Assembly (NCBI GenBank): GCA_963814975.1
Contig: CAWFFB010000024.1
Location: 1-64,000 of the forward strand
Direction of reading: 5' to 3'
DNA: 64,000 nt
Source of the DNA: CAVUXJ01 sp963814975
GTDB taxonomy: Bacteria; Acidobacteriota; Vicinamibacteria; Vicinamibacterales; CAVVIG01
Shown here: in pieces, positions 48,178 to 58,140 of the stretch
Layout: the number at the start of each line of letters is the position of its first letter
Numbering within the stretch: position 1 is the first letter of the stretch
Translations under genes and position numbers: made by a program
The notes under the pieces: generated by a model
Told to the model about the DNA's origin: nothing
Seen by the model: the letters and a program-made list of their open reading frames with translations, nothing else
Database searches by the model: none

Positions 48178-48206
48178 GAAATGGCTGAGGTGGCGCGCAA
48201 GTTGCT
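48178..48206 (+). promoter_or_regulatory. Conserved leader segment shared by the two subtilisin genes (copy B)
   Basis: GAAATGGCTGAGGTGGCGCG, then CAAGTTGCT; about 22 of 28 positions match the copy before the first protease gene. Lies 16 bases before the GTG proposed as start of the second protease. The rest of the 350-base gap before this gene holds the hairpin at 47924-47952 and nothing else I can name. Confidence 0.4.
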
Positions 48207-48221
48207 GCCTGAGTCGCCGCC

Positions 48222-50306
48222 GTGCGTTGGTCGCTTAATCTCATTCGCCCGGTCGTCGCGATGCCGCGTGGGGCTTCGGCGTCGGTCACTGGCCGCTCTC
48301 CTGGCGCTGTTCGTTGGGTTCGGACGACTCGCGGTGGCCGCCGGTCGCAGTCCTGCCAGGACGCCCGCTCACGGAGTGACAAGTCGGACGACGGAGTGAA
48401 CCGCCGGAAGAGCCGCAGCCCCCGGGAAGTGTCCAGCGTGATCGTGACGCTCGCGCCTGGTGCGGAACTGCCGGCGGAGTTCAAGCGGTTCGCGCGCGTC
48501 GAGGGGCAGGCTCGGCATCATCAACGGTGAGGTGCTCGACCTGCCGAACGGCGCCATCGCGCAACTCGAGCGGCATCCCGAGATCTTCCGCATTCACGAC
48601 AACCGTGCCGATCAACGGGACACAACTACCGTACGTCGCTGACGATCGGCTCGCGCGCCGTGCAGCGCAGCCTGGGGCTCACCGGCGCCGGCATCGGCAT
48701 CGCGGTGCTCGACTCGGGCATCGCGGCCTGGCACGACGATCTGACGAATGATTCCGCGCGGCTGTATCCGTACGGCAACCAGCGCGTGTCGGCGTTTGTC
48801 GACTTCGTCAACGGCCGCACTCAGCCGTACGATGACGAGGGACACGGCACCCACGTCGCCGGGATCATCGCCGGCAACGGCTACGACTCGAGCGGCGAGC
48901 ACGGCGGGCGCCGCGCCCGATGCCAGTCTTGTTTCCCTGAAGGTGCTGGACGCCGAAGGCAGTCGGCACGATCAGCAGCATCATCGCGGCGCTCGACTGG
49001 GTGCTGGCGAATCATCGCCGCTACAACATCCGCGTTGTCAACCTGTCGGTCGGTGCGAGCATCAACGAGTCGTACTTGACCGACCCGTTGACGCTGGCGG
49101 CCAAGCGCGTCGTCGACGCGGGCGATCGTCGTGGTTGGAGCCGCCGGTAATCGGGGCAAGAATGCCGACGGGCGCAGATCCAATACGGCGGCATCACGGC
49201 GCCGGGCAACGCGCCCTGGGTGCTGACCGTCGGCGCGTCCAGCACGAACGGCACGCCGGATCGCGGCGACGATGCGGTCGCGAGTTTCAGCTCGCGCGGG
49301 CCTACGTACCTCGACTATGCCGCGAAGCCGGACCTCCTCGCTCCCGGCCACGGCACCGTCTCGCTGGCCGATCCGCTCAGCGCGTTCTATACCACCAAAG
49401 CGCAATTTCTGCTGCGGCGGGTCGCTGAGCACCGCATTCAAGCCGTATCTGACGCTCAGCGGCACGAGCATGGCGGCGCCCGTCGTGGCCGGGACGGTGG
49501 CGCTGATGCTGCAGGCGAACCCGCAGCTCACGCCGAATGGGGTCAAGGCCATTCTCCAGTACACGGCGCAGGAGTACCCGGGCTACGACGCGCTTACGCA
49601 GGGCGCGGGCTTCCTGAACGCGGTCGGCGCCGTCCGCCTCGCGCAGTTCTTCGCGACCGCGCGGCCGGGGCAGCCCGTTCCGCTCCAGAAGATGTGGAGC
49701 AAGAAAATCATCTGGGGCAATCACCGGCTGTCGGGCGGCATTCTCGAACCCGACGGCCAACGCCTACCAGGTCGGGACGACCTGGGGCGCGACCGCCACC
49801 GGCGATGGGGACAACATCGTATGGGGCACCGCATGTCCCGATGGCTGCGACAACATCGTGTGGGGTACCGACGGTCGTGACAACATCGTGTGGGGCACCA
49901 CCGGCGACGACAACATCGTCTGGGGCACCAGCTGCGGCGGCGACAACTGCGACAACATCGTGTGGGGCACCAACGGCGGCGACAACATCGTCTGGGGCAC
50001 GACTGGTGGCGACAACATCGTGTGGGGCACAGCTGGTCGACGACAACATCGTGTGGGGCACGGCGCGGTCACGACAACATCGTGTGGGGCACTGACGACG
50101 ACGGTCAAAAGGAGTGGCCGGCGGCGCTTCGCTTCATGTCATCACGATCGTGGCGGGGATTGTTTCGCCTGACGGACGGGCAAATCTTCACGATTCTCCG
50201 CAGGATCACCGCCCCTCCGCGAAGAGCGCCGATGCTCGCACCCGTCAGGACGGCCGGGGAACATCGGAGCCCCGCACTAATTCTCCCGTTCGATCGATTC
50301 CGGTAA
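48222..50306 (+). CDS. Secreted subtilisin-like protease (S8) with C-terminal DNIVWGT repeats, second copy
   Basis: Paralogue of the protease 3 kb upstream, also broken by several frame changes. Signal segment RRRSLAALLALFVGFGRLAV, prodomain (SVIVTLAPGAELPAEFKRFA, then GIINGEVLDLPNGAIAQLER). Triad: Asp in GAGIGIAVLDSGIAAWHDDL (codon 48711), His in DEGHGTHVAGIIAGNGYD (48843), Ser in TLSGTSMAAPVVAGTVALML (49467). Linker KMWSKKIIWGNHRLSGGILE and nine DNIVWGT units follow. The end is unsure: the frame of the last repeat runs to 50306 and would overlap the convergent sulfurtransferase gene, while another frame stops at 50172. Start (GTG 48222) is also tentative. Confidence 0.75.
49810..50092 (+). 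repeat. DNIVWGT repeat array, 9 units
   Basis: Core starts at 49810, 49849, 49879, 49909, 49951, 49981, 50011, 50042 and 50073. Linkers read ACPDGC, DGR, TGD, SCGGDNC, NGG, TGG, AGR. The period is ten residues, with two longer linkers each holding a Cys pair. Units 1-7 are in one frame, which shows the true protein repeat. Confidence 0.92.
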
Positions 50307-51179
50307 CGGCAAGCCTCCCGCACCTTCAGGCTGGGAGCCCGTCTCAATCGGTCTTGCCGGATCGCTCGACCACTCGCTCCACGATCCGGGATACAGCTTT
50401 GCGCCGCCGAGGCCGGCGTGCTCGAGCGCGAGCAGATTCTGACACGCGGTAACGCCAGATCCGCAGTAACAGACGATGTGGTCCGGCGCGACCTCGTCTG
50501 TAGCCTGGCGCAGCCGTACCCGGAGCGCGTCCGGCGCGAGAAAGGACCCATCCTTCGCAAGATTCCGCTTGAAAAAATGATTTACCGCGCCGGGAATGTG
50601 ACCGCCTGCACGATCGATCGGTTCAATCTCGCCGCGGAAGCGCTCAGGCGCGCGCGCGTCGACAAGTCGCCAGTCGGTGCGGTGCGCGAGTGCGGCCACT
50701 TCACTCACGTTGACGACCATGCCGGCCACCGGCGCGCCCCTGAACGCACGCGGTTGTCGCGACTCTTCGCCGCGCGCCGTCGGCAGCCCCTCAGCGGTCC
50801 ATTTTGCGAAGCCGCCGTCGAGGACGGCCACTGCCCTGTGGCCCATCCAGCGCAAGAGCCACCAGAGCCGGCTCGCGTACATCCCCGTGTCCTGATCGTG
50901 GGCCACGACCTGAATTCCCTGGTCGATCCCGAGGCGCCTCAGCGTGTCCGCCAAGTCGTCGGCGCTCGGAAGGGGGTGCCTGCCGTTGCTGCCGGTTTTC
51001 GTTCCGGAGAGATCACGATCCAGGTGCGCGTACACGGCGCCCGGGATGTGCCCCTCCAGATAATTCCGCCCGCCCCAGCTTTCGTCGTCGAGGCTGAAGC
51101 GACAGTCGATGACCGCGAATGCGGGGTCGGCCAGATGATCGGCGAGCGTACGTGTGTCGATAAGCGTCGTGAACGCCAT
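50277..51179 (-). CDS. sseA: 3-Mercaptopyruvate/thiosulfate sulfurtransferase (two rhodanese domains)
   Basis: 300 residues. N-terminal inactive rhodanese domain (FAVIDCRFSLDDESWGGRNY, GHIPGAVYAHLDRDLSG, AVAVLDGGFAKWTAEGLPTA) and C-terminal active domain with RLVDARAPERFRGEIEPIDR, HIPGAVNHFF and the catalytic loop CYCGSGVTACQNLLAL. CGSGVT is the 3-mercaptopyruvate form of the loop. Transfers sulfane sulfur to cyanide or thiols in cysteine breakdown. Intact; divergent from the dehydrogenase gene. Confidence 0.92.
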   Translation of the reverse strand: MAFTTLIDTRTLADHLADPAFAVIDCRFSLDDESWGGRNYLEGHIPGAVYAHLDRDLSGTKTGSNGRHPLPSADDLADTLRRLGIDQGIQVVAHDQDTGMYASRLWWLLRWMGHRAVAVLDGGFAKWTAEGLPTARGEESRQPRAFRGAPVAGMVVNVSEVAALAHRTDWRLVDARAPERFRGEIEPIDRAGGHIPGAVNHFFKRNLAKDGSFLAPDALRVRLRQATDEVAPDHIVCYCGSGVTACQNLLALEHAGLGGAKLYPGSWSEWSSDPARPIETGSQPEGAGGLPLPESIEREN

Positions 51180-51297
51180 TCGGGCACTACCTTATCAGAA
51201 GCCGTGCTGGCACCCTGAGTTACGATAAGCATGTTCCAACCAGTGGCAAGACATCGTCCTGAGCGTCTTGGTGCCGGACTTAGGCCGCGTATTTGAG

Positions 51298-53789
51298 ATG
51301 CGAAGATCCCCCGAGGTGGAGAAAACGACCGGGCTCGCGAGCCGCTTCGGCGTGTTCGTGGCGGAGCGGCATCCGCTTGCGCTCGCCGACGCGCTCGAAG
51401 CGCTCGACGCGGTGTCGCGTGGGCGCGTACCGTCCGACGAACATGGCATCGATGCGCTGAGACCCGCGCTTCGAGAGGAGCTGGGCCGCCGTCTTCAGGC
51501 GAGAACAGCGTCACCCGCTGGTCTCGGCGACACCACACCGCGCACAACCGCCGAGACGAGGCTCGGCCAGGCCTGTGCCGAGGTCGTCGAGGCTTGCGAT
51601 GGTTCGCTGCGCCGCGCCGCCATCGAGGCGTCCCTGAGTGCGGACGAACGGCGCGAAATCCTGCGCGGGATGGTGCTCACCAGAGCGACGGACAACCGGC
51701 TCAAGTCATTCTTCCTCGGCAACGAGGTCCGGTACGGCACGGCGGCTTTTCAGGGTAAGGGCTTTCGATCCCTCGGCCAGGAGGCCATTTACGCTGCGGC
51801 TGTACGGTTGCGGCGGGGCGAACGCTATCGTGGAGCTGACGGAGCGTGGCACGGTGACGTGGTCGGACCAATGATTCGTGACCTGGGCGTCGCCTTCGGC
51901 ATGCGCCACGGGCCCGATTCGGTGCGAATGGCCTTGAACGCCCAGATGGCCAAGGCCGGCCCCCCGTTCGAGGGCAAGGATCTGCACATCGGGGATTTCT
52001 CCTGGGGCATCCTTCCACCCGCGGCGCCGCTGGCAATCTCGACGCTGACGATCGCCGGGATGGCGATGGCCTTCGCGAGGGAGGCTTCGGGGCGTGTCGC
52101 GCTTTCGTTTATCGGGGAGGGCGGCTGTTCGCTGGGCGAATGGCACGAGGCCATCAACCTTTGTGCGGTCGGCCGTCTGCCGGCAATCTTCTGCATTCAG
52201 AACAATCAGACAGCGCTCTCGACACCGGTCGCGGATCAGTCGGCCGCGCGTGTGTTTGCCGAGAAGGCTGCGGGCTACGGCGTCCCGGGCCTCACGCTCG
52301 ACGGCACCGATCCCGATCAGATCGCGGCGGCATTCGCATGGGCCGTCGAACGGGCGCGAGCGGGTGCCGGGCCCACGCTGATCGAGCTCGTGTCGATGCG
52401 TATGTGCGGCCACGCCCACCACGACGACATGTTGTACCTCGGCCGCGACCCTCAGCCGTCCTGGGAATACCCGCGTGCTGAGCGATCAAGGGTACGTGGA
52501 TCGCGAGCTGTACGCCTACTGGTCGCGGCGCGATCCGATCGCGACGTATGCCGCGCGGCTCGAGGGTGAGGGGGTCGTCAAGACAGGCGAGCTCGAGCAA
52601 TGGCAGCGGGAGGCGGAGCACGTCGTGGAAGAGCAGGCTCGCGCGATCGTCGAGGCGCCGTGGCCCGATCCACGAACGGCGGGTGCCGGCGTCTTTGCGG
52701 AAGAAGCCCCACGGGCGCACATCGAGGTCCTCGATCCCGCGATCCGGCTGGCGGCTGACACACCGGACCTTCTGCCGGCGCTCGAACCCGGACCGCCGAC
52801 CGATCCGAAAGGCCGCACGTTCCTCGATGCCGTGACGCTCGCAATCGGGGATGCGCTCAGGGCGGATCCCCGGGTGTTCGTGTACGGCGAGGACGTGGCC
52901 GGCAAGTACGGCAACGCCTTCCTGCTGCTCCGGCCGCTTGCTGCCGGAATTCGGCGATCGCATCGTCAACTCGCCGGTGGCGGAGAGTGCCGTGCTCGGC
53001 GTCTGTATCGGAGCGGCGCTGGCCGGGCTGCGGCCGATTGGCGAGATTCAATTCAACGATTTTGTCGCCACCGGGTTCAATCAGCTGGTCAACAATGCCG
53101 CCAAGACGCGCTATCGCTGGGGCGCAGGGGTGCCGTTGGTCGTGCGCATGCCCTCCGGCGGCATGCGGCACGCCGGGCCGTATCATTCTCAGAACACCGA
53201 GCCATGGTTCTACCGGACGCCCGGGCTGAAGATCGTGGTGCCCTCGACACCGCACGACGCGCGCGCGCTGTTCGCCTCGGCCGTGGCCGACCCGGATCCC
53301 GTCCTGTACTACGAACATATCGCGCTCTACCGCGATCCGCGCATCAAGCAGGGGCTCGCCGATGCTCCCCCGGCCCCGATTCCGATTGGCCGCGCGGCGT
53401 TGCGGCGTGCGGGCAGCGACCTGGCTATTCTGTCTTACGGGGCGTACGCCCACGTCGCGCTGCGGGTGGCGGCTCGCCTGGCGGCCGATGGGATCGAGGC
53501 GAGCGTCCTGGATCTCCGGAGTCTTGCACCGCTCGATCGCGCCGCGGTGCTGGCGGTCGCCCGCCACTGCCACCGGGTGCTCATCGTTCACGAAGATTCG
53601 AGAACGGGCGGCATCGGCGAGAGCCTGGCCGCGATCATCCAGGAAGAGGCGTTCGAGGCGCTCGACGCCCCAGTGCGGATCGTCGGCGCCCTGGACACGC
53701 CGGTGCCATACTCGCCGCCACTCGAGGAGTTCTTCCTTCCCAGCGAGGCGCGAGTGGAGCGTGCCGCTCGTCTGCTGGCCGAATACTAG
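51298..53789 (+). CDS. 2-Oxoacid dehydrogenase E1, alpha and beta fused (two frame changes)
   Basis: About 830 residues. An N-terminal segment of about 110 residues is followed by the E1-alpha thiamine-diphosphate domain (ATDNRLKSFFLGNEVRYGTA, FIGEGGCSLGEWHEAINLCA with NNQTALSTPVADQSAA, GHAHHDDMLYLGRDP). A frame change near 52478 leads to a linker, then E1-beta (GRTFLDAVTLAIGDALRADP, VYGEDVAGKYGNAF; second change near 52945; FGDRIVNSPVAESAVLGVCI, GGMRHAGPYHSQNTEPWFYR, HEDSRTGGIGESLAAIIQEE). Such fusions are known for branched-chain 2-oxoacid E1. E2 and E3 are not in the window. Start 51298 (ATG) or 51268 (GTG). Confidence 0.85.
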
Positions 53790-53829
53790 CCGCGAAAGTA
53801 CGCCGGTTCCCTATAAAATGAACGCAAAG

Positions 53830-55539
53830 ATGAGCCACTCCGACTACCCTGTATCGCCCGAGGCTGCGGCTCCGGTCGATTTCATCCGCGCGATTGTGGA
53901 AGAGGATCTCGCCTCAGGCAAGCACCATGGGCGGATCGCGACCCGTTTTCCGCCCGAGCCGAACGGCTATCTGCATATCGGACACGCCAAATCGATTTGT
54001 CTGAACTTCGGCGTCGCCGCAGAGTACGGCGGCACATGCAACCTCAGGTTCGACGATACCAATCCCACCAAGGAAGACGTGGAGTACGTGGACGCGATCA
54101 AGGAAGACGTCGCGTGGCTCGGTTTCAAGTGGGACGAACTGCTATTCGCCTCCGACTACTTCGAGCGGCTATACGGCTTCGCCGTGGATCTCATCCGGCG
54201 CGACCTGGCCTACATCGACAGCCTCCCCTGGGAAGAAATCCGGCGACTTCGTGGCACGCTGACGGAGCCGGGACGCAACAGTCCATACCGCGACCGGCCA
54301 ATCGAGGAGAGCCTCGATCTGTTCAGCCGCATGCGCGCGGGAGAGTTTCCGGACGGCGCGCACGTGTTGCGGGCGAAAATCGACATGGCGTCGCCCAATC
54401 TGAACATGCGGGATCCGACCCTCTACCGCATTCGACACGCGACGCATCACCGCACGGGCGATACGTGGTGCATCTACCCGATGTACGATTTCGCGCATCC
54501 ACTGTCCGACGCTCTCGAGCGGATCACCCACTCTCTGTGCACGCTCGAATTCGAGGATCACCGGCCGCTCTACGACTGGCTCGTCAACAATCTGATCGAC
54601 GCCGATCGTCCGAGGCAGATCGAGTTTGCGCGCCTGAATCTGAACTACACGGTGATGAGCAAGCGAAAGCTGCTGCAGCTCGTGGAGCAGGGTTTCGTGT
54701 CGGGGTGGGACGATCCGCGGATGCCGACGATCAGCGGCCTCAGGCGCCGCGGCCATACACCGGAGTCGATCCGCGACTTCTGCGGTCGCATCGGCGTCGC
54801 CAAGAAGGAGAACGTGATCGACGTCGCGCAGCTCGAACACAGCGTGCGCGAAGATCTCAATCGCCGCGCGCCCCGAGTCATGGCGGTGCTCCGGCCTCTC
54901 AAGGTCGTCCTCACGAACTATCCCGAAGCGCAGGTCGAGGAGGTCGACGTCATCAACAACCCGGAAGATCCGGCCGCCGGCACGCGCAAGGTGCCATTTT
55001 CGCGCGTGCTGTATATCGAGCGCGACGATTTCAAGGAAGATCCGCCGAAGAAATTCTTTCGTCTCTCGCCGGGGAAGGAAGTGCGGTTGCGCTGCGCGTA
55101 CTTCATCACCTGCACCGAGGTGATCAAGGACGATCGCGGACAAGTCGTCGAGCTGCGAGCGACCTACGATCCGGCTACCCGCGGAGGTGATGCGCCCGAC
55201 GGGCGCCGGGTGAAGTCGACGCTCCATTGGGTGTCGGCGGCGCACGCGCTGCCGATCGAGGTGCGGCTCTACGATCGTCTCTTTAGCGTGGAGGATCCCG
55301 AGAAAGTGGGCGAGGGCCAGACATTTCTGGACCACATCAATCCCGATTCGCTCGAAGTGCTTCACGGGTGCCTCGCCGAGCCCAGCCTCGCGACGGCGTC
55401 GGCTCCCGACCGCTTCCAGTTCGAGCGCATCGGGTATTTCTGCGTCGATCCCGATTCGAGGCCAGGCAAGTTGGTCGTCAACAGGACCGTCTCGCTGCGG
55501 GATGCCTGGGCAAAAATCGAACAGAAGCAGCCTCGCTAG
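53830..55539 (+). CDS. glnS: Glutaminyl-tRNA synthetase
   Basis: 569 residues from the ATG at 53830; an ATG four codons earlier directly abuts a TATAAA box (53812-53817) that may be the promoter -10, which argues for the later start. Class Ic synthetase: TRFPPEPNGYLHIGHAKSIC (HIGH motif), LRFDDTNPTKEDVEYVDAIK, the GlnRS-specific GVAKKENVID, VMSKRKL in place of KMSKS, and the C-terminal beta-barrel anticodon domain (VLYIERDDFKEDPPKKFFRL to VNRTVSLRDAWAKIEQK). Intact. Charges tRNA-Gln directly. Confidence 0.95.
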   Translation: MSHSDYPVSPEAAAPVDFIRAIVEEDLASGKHHGRIATRFPPEPNGYLHIGHAKSICLNFGVAAEYGGTCNLRFDDTNPTKEDVEYVDAIKEDVAWLGFKWDELLFASDYFERLYGFAVDLIRRDLAYIDSLPWEEIRRLRGTLTEPGRNSPYRDRPIEESLDLFSRMRAGEFPDGAHVLRAKIDMASPNLNMRDPTLYRIRHATHHRTGDTWCIYPMYDFAHPLSDALERITHSLCTLEFEDHRPLYDWLVNNLIDADRPRQIEFARLNLNYTVMSKRKLLQLVEQGFVSGWDDPRMPTISGLRRRGHTPESIRDFCGRIGVAKKENVIDVAQLEHSVREDLNRRAPRVMAVLRPLKVVLTNYPEAQVEEVDVINNPEDPAAGTRKVPFSRVLYIERDDFKEDPPKKFFRLSPGKEVRLRCAYFITCTEVIKDDRGQVVELRATYDPATRGGDAPDGRRVKSTLHWVSAAHALPIEVRLYDRLFSVEDPEKVGEGQTFLDHINPDSLEVLHGCLAEPSLATASAPDRFQFERIGYFCVDPDSRPGKLVVNRTVSLRDAWAKIEQKQPR

Positions 55540-55542
55540 CGG

Positions 55543-57311
55543 CTAGCAGTGCCGGCGCTCTCTCCTGCTTTTTTCGGGCGCACGAGAGACGCCCGGCTGA
55601 AGGACCGAGCCCCTGCGGGGCCGCTGCAGCCCGCGCGCATGGCGGCTGACGACCGTGACGGCCCCCCACACCTGACGCCTCAAGTAACGGCCCGTTCTCC
55701 CGACGATCGCTTCTGCAGCGGCGACCTCGTCAAGATCGTGCTGCGGGTCGCTGACCGACTCCTGGTCCTGGCGCAGCATGAACACGTATCCGTACGGCCA
55801 GGAGCGGAAGAAAGCGCGCACCGCGTCGGGATCCGGGAGCGCCAGCACTCGTCTGTCAGCATAGTAGCGAATGCTCGCTCCCCATTCGAGCTGATAGACG
55901 CCGACCGGCGCGTCCACGGCGGTCTGCGCCTTGATCACCGGACCGAGAGTCGACGCCGGACGCGACCGTTCCAGTACCGGGAACCCGACGAGTACGACGA
56001 TGACGTAAACGCCGACCAGGGTGAGAAGCGGCGCCGCTGGCGAGCCAGGCGCCGACCGGCGTGCCCGCGCCATCTGCACGAGCAGGGTGGCGCCGCCGAG
56101 ACACAGAACGATCGGCAGCATCAGCGCCGATCGGCCGAGCCCCAGGTTGATCCGCATGATGGCCGCGCCGGCAATCGCGCCGCCGACGAGAAATGTCGCG
56201 GCGATCGCGACGAGGGCCGTCCGGGTCGCGGCTGCGTGCGTGCCGGCCACGGCGCGCCGCCAGCCCACGGCGGCCAGCAGGCAGCAGGCGGGCGCCGCGG
56301 GAAAGATGTAGTGATCCAGCCTGAATCTGGCTGCCGTGAAAAATCCGACCACGACGAGCAACCATAGCCAGAGCATCAGCTCTTCAACAGAGGGCCGGAC
56401 GCCCTCCCACCTGGCACGAAGGAGATCGGCGCCGCGCCCGATCGCGATCAGGCTCCAAGGAAAGAACGCTCCCGTGAACACACGCAGATAGTAGGTGTCG
56501 CTCGTGGTTTTCGTCGAGAAGACGTGCGGCTTGGTAAAGTACCAGAGGTTGCCGGCGATGAAATATTCCTGGACGAACCGGTTGTCGAACCGCAGCCACA
56601 TCCAGGCGAACCACGGGGAGGCGGCAAGAGTTCCGCACGCAAGGCCCGCGACCCAGGGTATGCGCCTCATTGCCCGGCGAGAATCCCCGCCGGCCAGGAA
56701 CGCCGCCAAGGCAAAGAGCGTGACGATGATGAGCGCGACCGGCCCTTTCGTCATGACCGCGAGCGCGATCAAGCCAAACCCGGGATACCGCAGTCGGGGG
56801 CGCCCCCGAAGCGCTCCAACGAGCAGGCAGGCCATGCTGCCGAACAGGCACGTCGCGAACAGCATGTCGAACAGAGCGACGCGGGCCAGAGCGAAGGTTG
56901 CCGGGATCGTGGCGAACATCAGGGCGGCCCATGTCGCCGGTTTGCCGGTCGAACAGCTGCCCGCCGACCCACCGGACGATCGCAATCAGACCACAGCGCG
57001 CTGAGGGCGTTGGGCAGGCGATTCGCGAGCGCGGACTCGCCCAGTGCAGCGACAGAAAGACCCTGAAGCCAGTGAAACAGGACCGGCTTGTCGATGAAGG
57101 GGGCTCCGTCGAGCAGCGGCACCAGCCAACTGTGGGCGCGAAGCATTTCGCGCGTGAGCTCTGCGTAGTGAGCTTCGTCCGGGTCCAGGAGGCTGAGATA
57201 TCCAAGCCGCCAGAAAGCCACCACCCACGCCACCAGAACCCAGAGTGCGGCTCGCATCGCAGAACGTTGGGAAAACGATCGTTCGGAGGGGTCGAGCCAA
57301 TCTGTTGTCAC
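55543..57311 (-). CDS. ArnT-like membrane glycosyltransferase (GT39/PMT_2 fold), frame changes
   Basis: About 585 residues with 11-12 membrane spans. The catalytic loop LSLLDPDEAHYAELTREMLR and PFIDKPVLFHWLQGLSVAAL near the N-terminus are typical of lipid-phosphate-sugar glycosyltransferases such as ArnT. Frame changes near 57000 and 56945 connect NRLPNALSAL to QLFDR and KPATWAALMFATIPATFALA. The rest (VMTKGPVALIIVTLFALAAF, RFRLDHYIFPAAPACCLLAA) is continuous. A periplasmic C-terminal part holds SIRYYADRRVLALPDPDAVR. It transfers a sugar from a polyprenyl carrier to lipid A or another acceptor. GTG 57311 or ATG 57257 may be the start. Convergent with glnS. Confidence 0.82.
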
Positions 57312-57622
57312 GTCACGGCCTCAGACCTGATGTGATCGCGGCACCGGCGCGGCACGACCATATGCTTGGGGGCGGCGCTTATGTGCGTCGTCCCGGAGGT
57401 GCGGATAAGGACGGTAAGACCGGCGGAATGAAGTCGAGTACGCCTGAGGCCGGGTGGTGCTGGCGAAGAGAAGCTGATGAATTGAGCTAGGTATGAATCA
57501 GATCAGGGCACATTTCTACAACAGTCGGAGGACGCGAGCAACTGGATTCTTGCTCCACCCCCGGCTGGGAGGTACGGCGGAGAACCGCTCGCAGCTGAGA
57601 AACGTGCCGTCCCGGCGTTCGG
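57312..57622. other. Intergenic region, nothing recognised
   Basis: 311 bases between the ArnT-like and DinB genes, both on the minus strand. No conserved reading frame, repeat or terminator seen. Confidence 0.5.
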
Positions 57623-58120
57623 CTACTTGTGTGACAGTGTCCGCTCCACCTGTTCGATGTGCCGTGCGATGTGCGCCACGGTCAGATCTGCCAGCTCGAA
57701 GAGCGAAATCGTACCGAACGGGAGCGTAATCGAATAGCCCGCGCCACGCTCCGGCGTCAGCGACGCGATGGCCCTCGTGAGCCGGTGACCGCTGACGCTG
57801 AGCCGCTCGAGCGACGCTTCGCCCCCGATGACGGCAGGCGCCGGCAAAGGAAAGGTTCTCTGCCGGGGGACCGCCACGGGGCTGAAGCGCTCGGTGAATC
57901 CCGGCGGCGCGGGCTGGGCGAGCGGCGTCGCGCCGGTCAGCACGCCGGCGACCCACTCGTTCGCCATCGCAACGTGACAGACGATCTGCGCCGCGCTCCA
58001 GGCGCCGTCGAGCGGTTGGTGCTCGGCCGCTCCATGCGGCAGTTCGCGAAGTTGCGAGATGAGCGCACGTTGTGCGACGCGGAAGCGCGCCAGAATGGCC
58101 GCGGCGCGATCGACAGGCAT
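57623..58120 (-). CDS. DinB-family protein
   Basis: 165 residues. DinB/YfiT-like four-helix bundle with the metal-ligand pattern: LDGAWSAAQIVCHVAMANEW (first His) and LFELADLTVAHIARHIEQVE (last two His). Members are putative metal-dependent thiol transferases or hydrolases. A second DinB gene lies 0.7 kb away on the other strand. A 7-bp-periodic array starts 20 bases before its ATG. Confidence 0.85.
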   Translation of the reverse strand: MPVDRAAAILARFRVAQRALISQLRELPHGAAEHQPLDGAWSAAQIVCHVAMANEWVAGVLTGATPLAQPAPPGFTERFSPVAVPRQRTFPLPAPAVIGGEASLERLSVSGHRLTRAIASLTPERGAGYSITLPFGTISLFELADLTVAHIARHIEQVERTLSHK

Positions 58121-58140
58121 CGGGCCCTCCGAAACGATTG

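Noticed and set aside
49858..50172. Separate small gene in the second repeat array
   Set aside because: It is a fragment of the protease's own repeat region; the apparent start codon is inside a repeat unit.
55570..55596. CGGGCG/CGCCCG hairpin between the convergent glnS and ArnT-like genes
   Set aside because: The A/T tract lies on the wrong side for a terminator in either direction, and the ArnT-like frame seems to run through it.
57312..57622. Possible riboswitch or small RNA in the gap before the ArnT-like gene
   Set aside because: I found no conserved core motif, stem or terminator that I could name.
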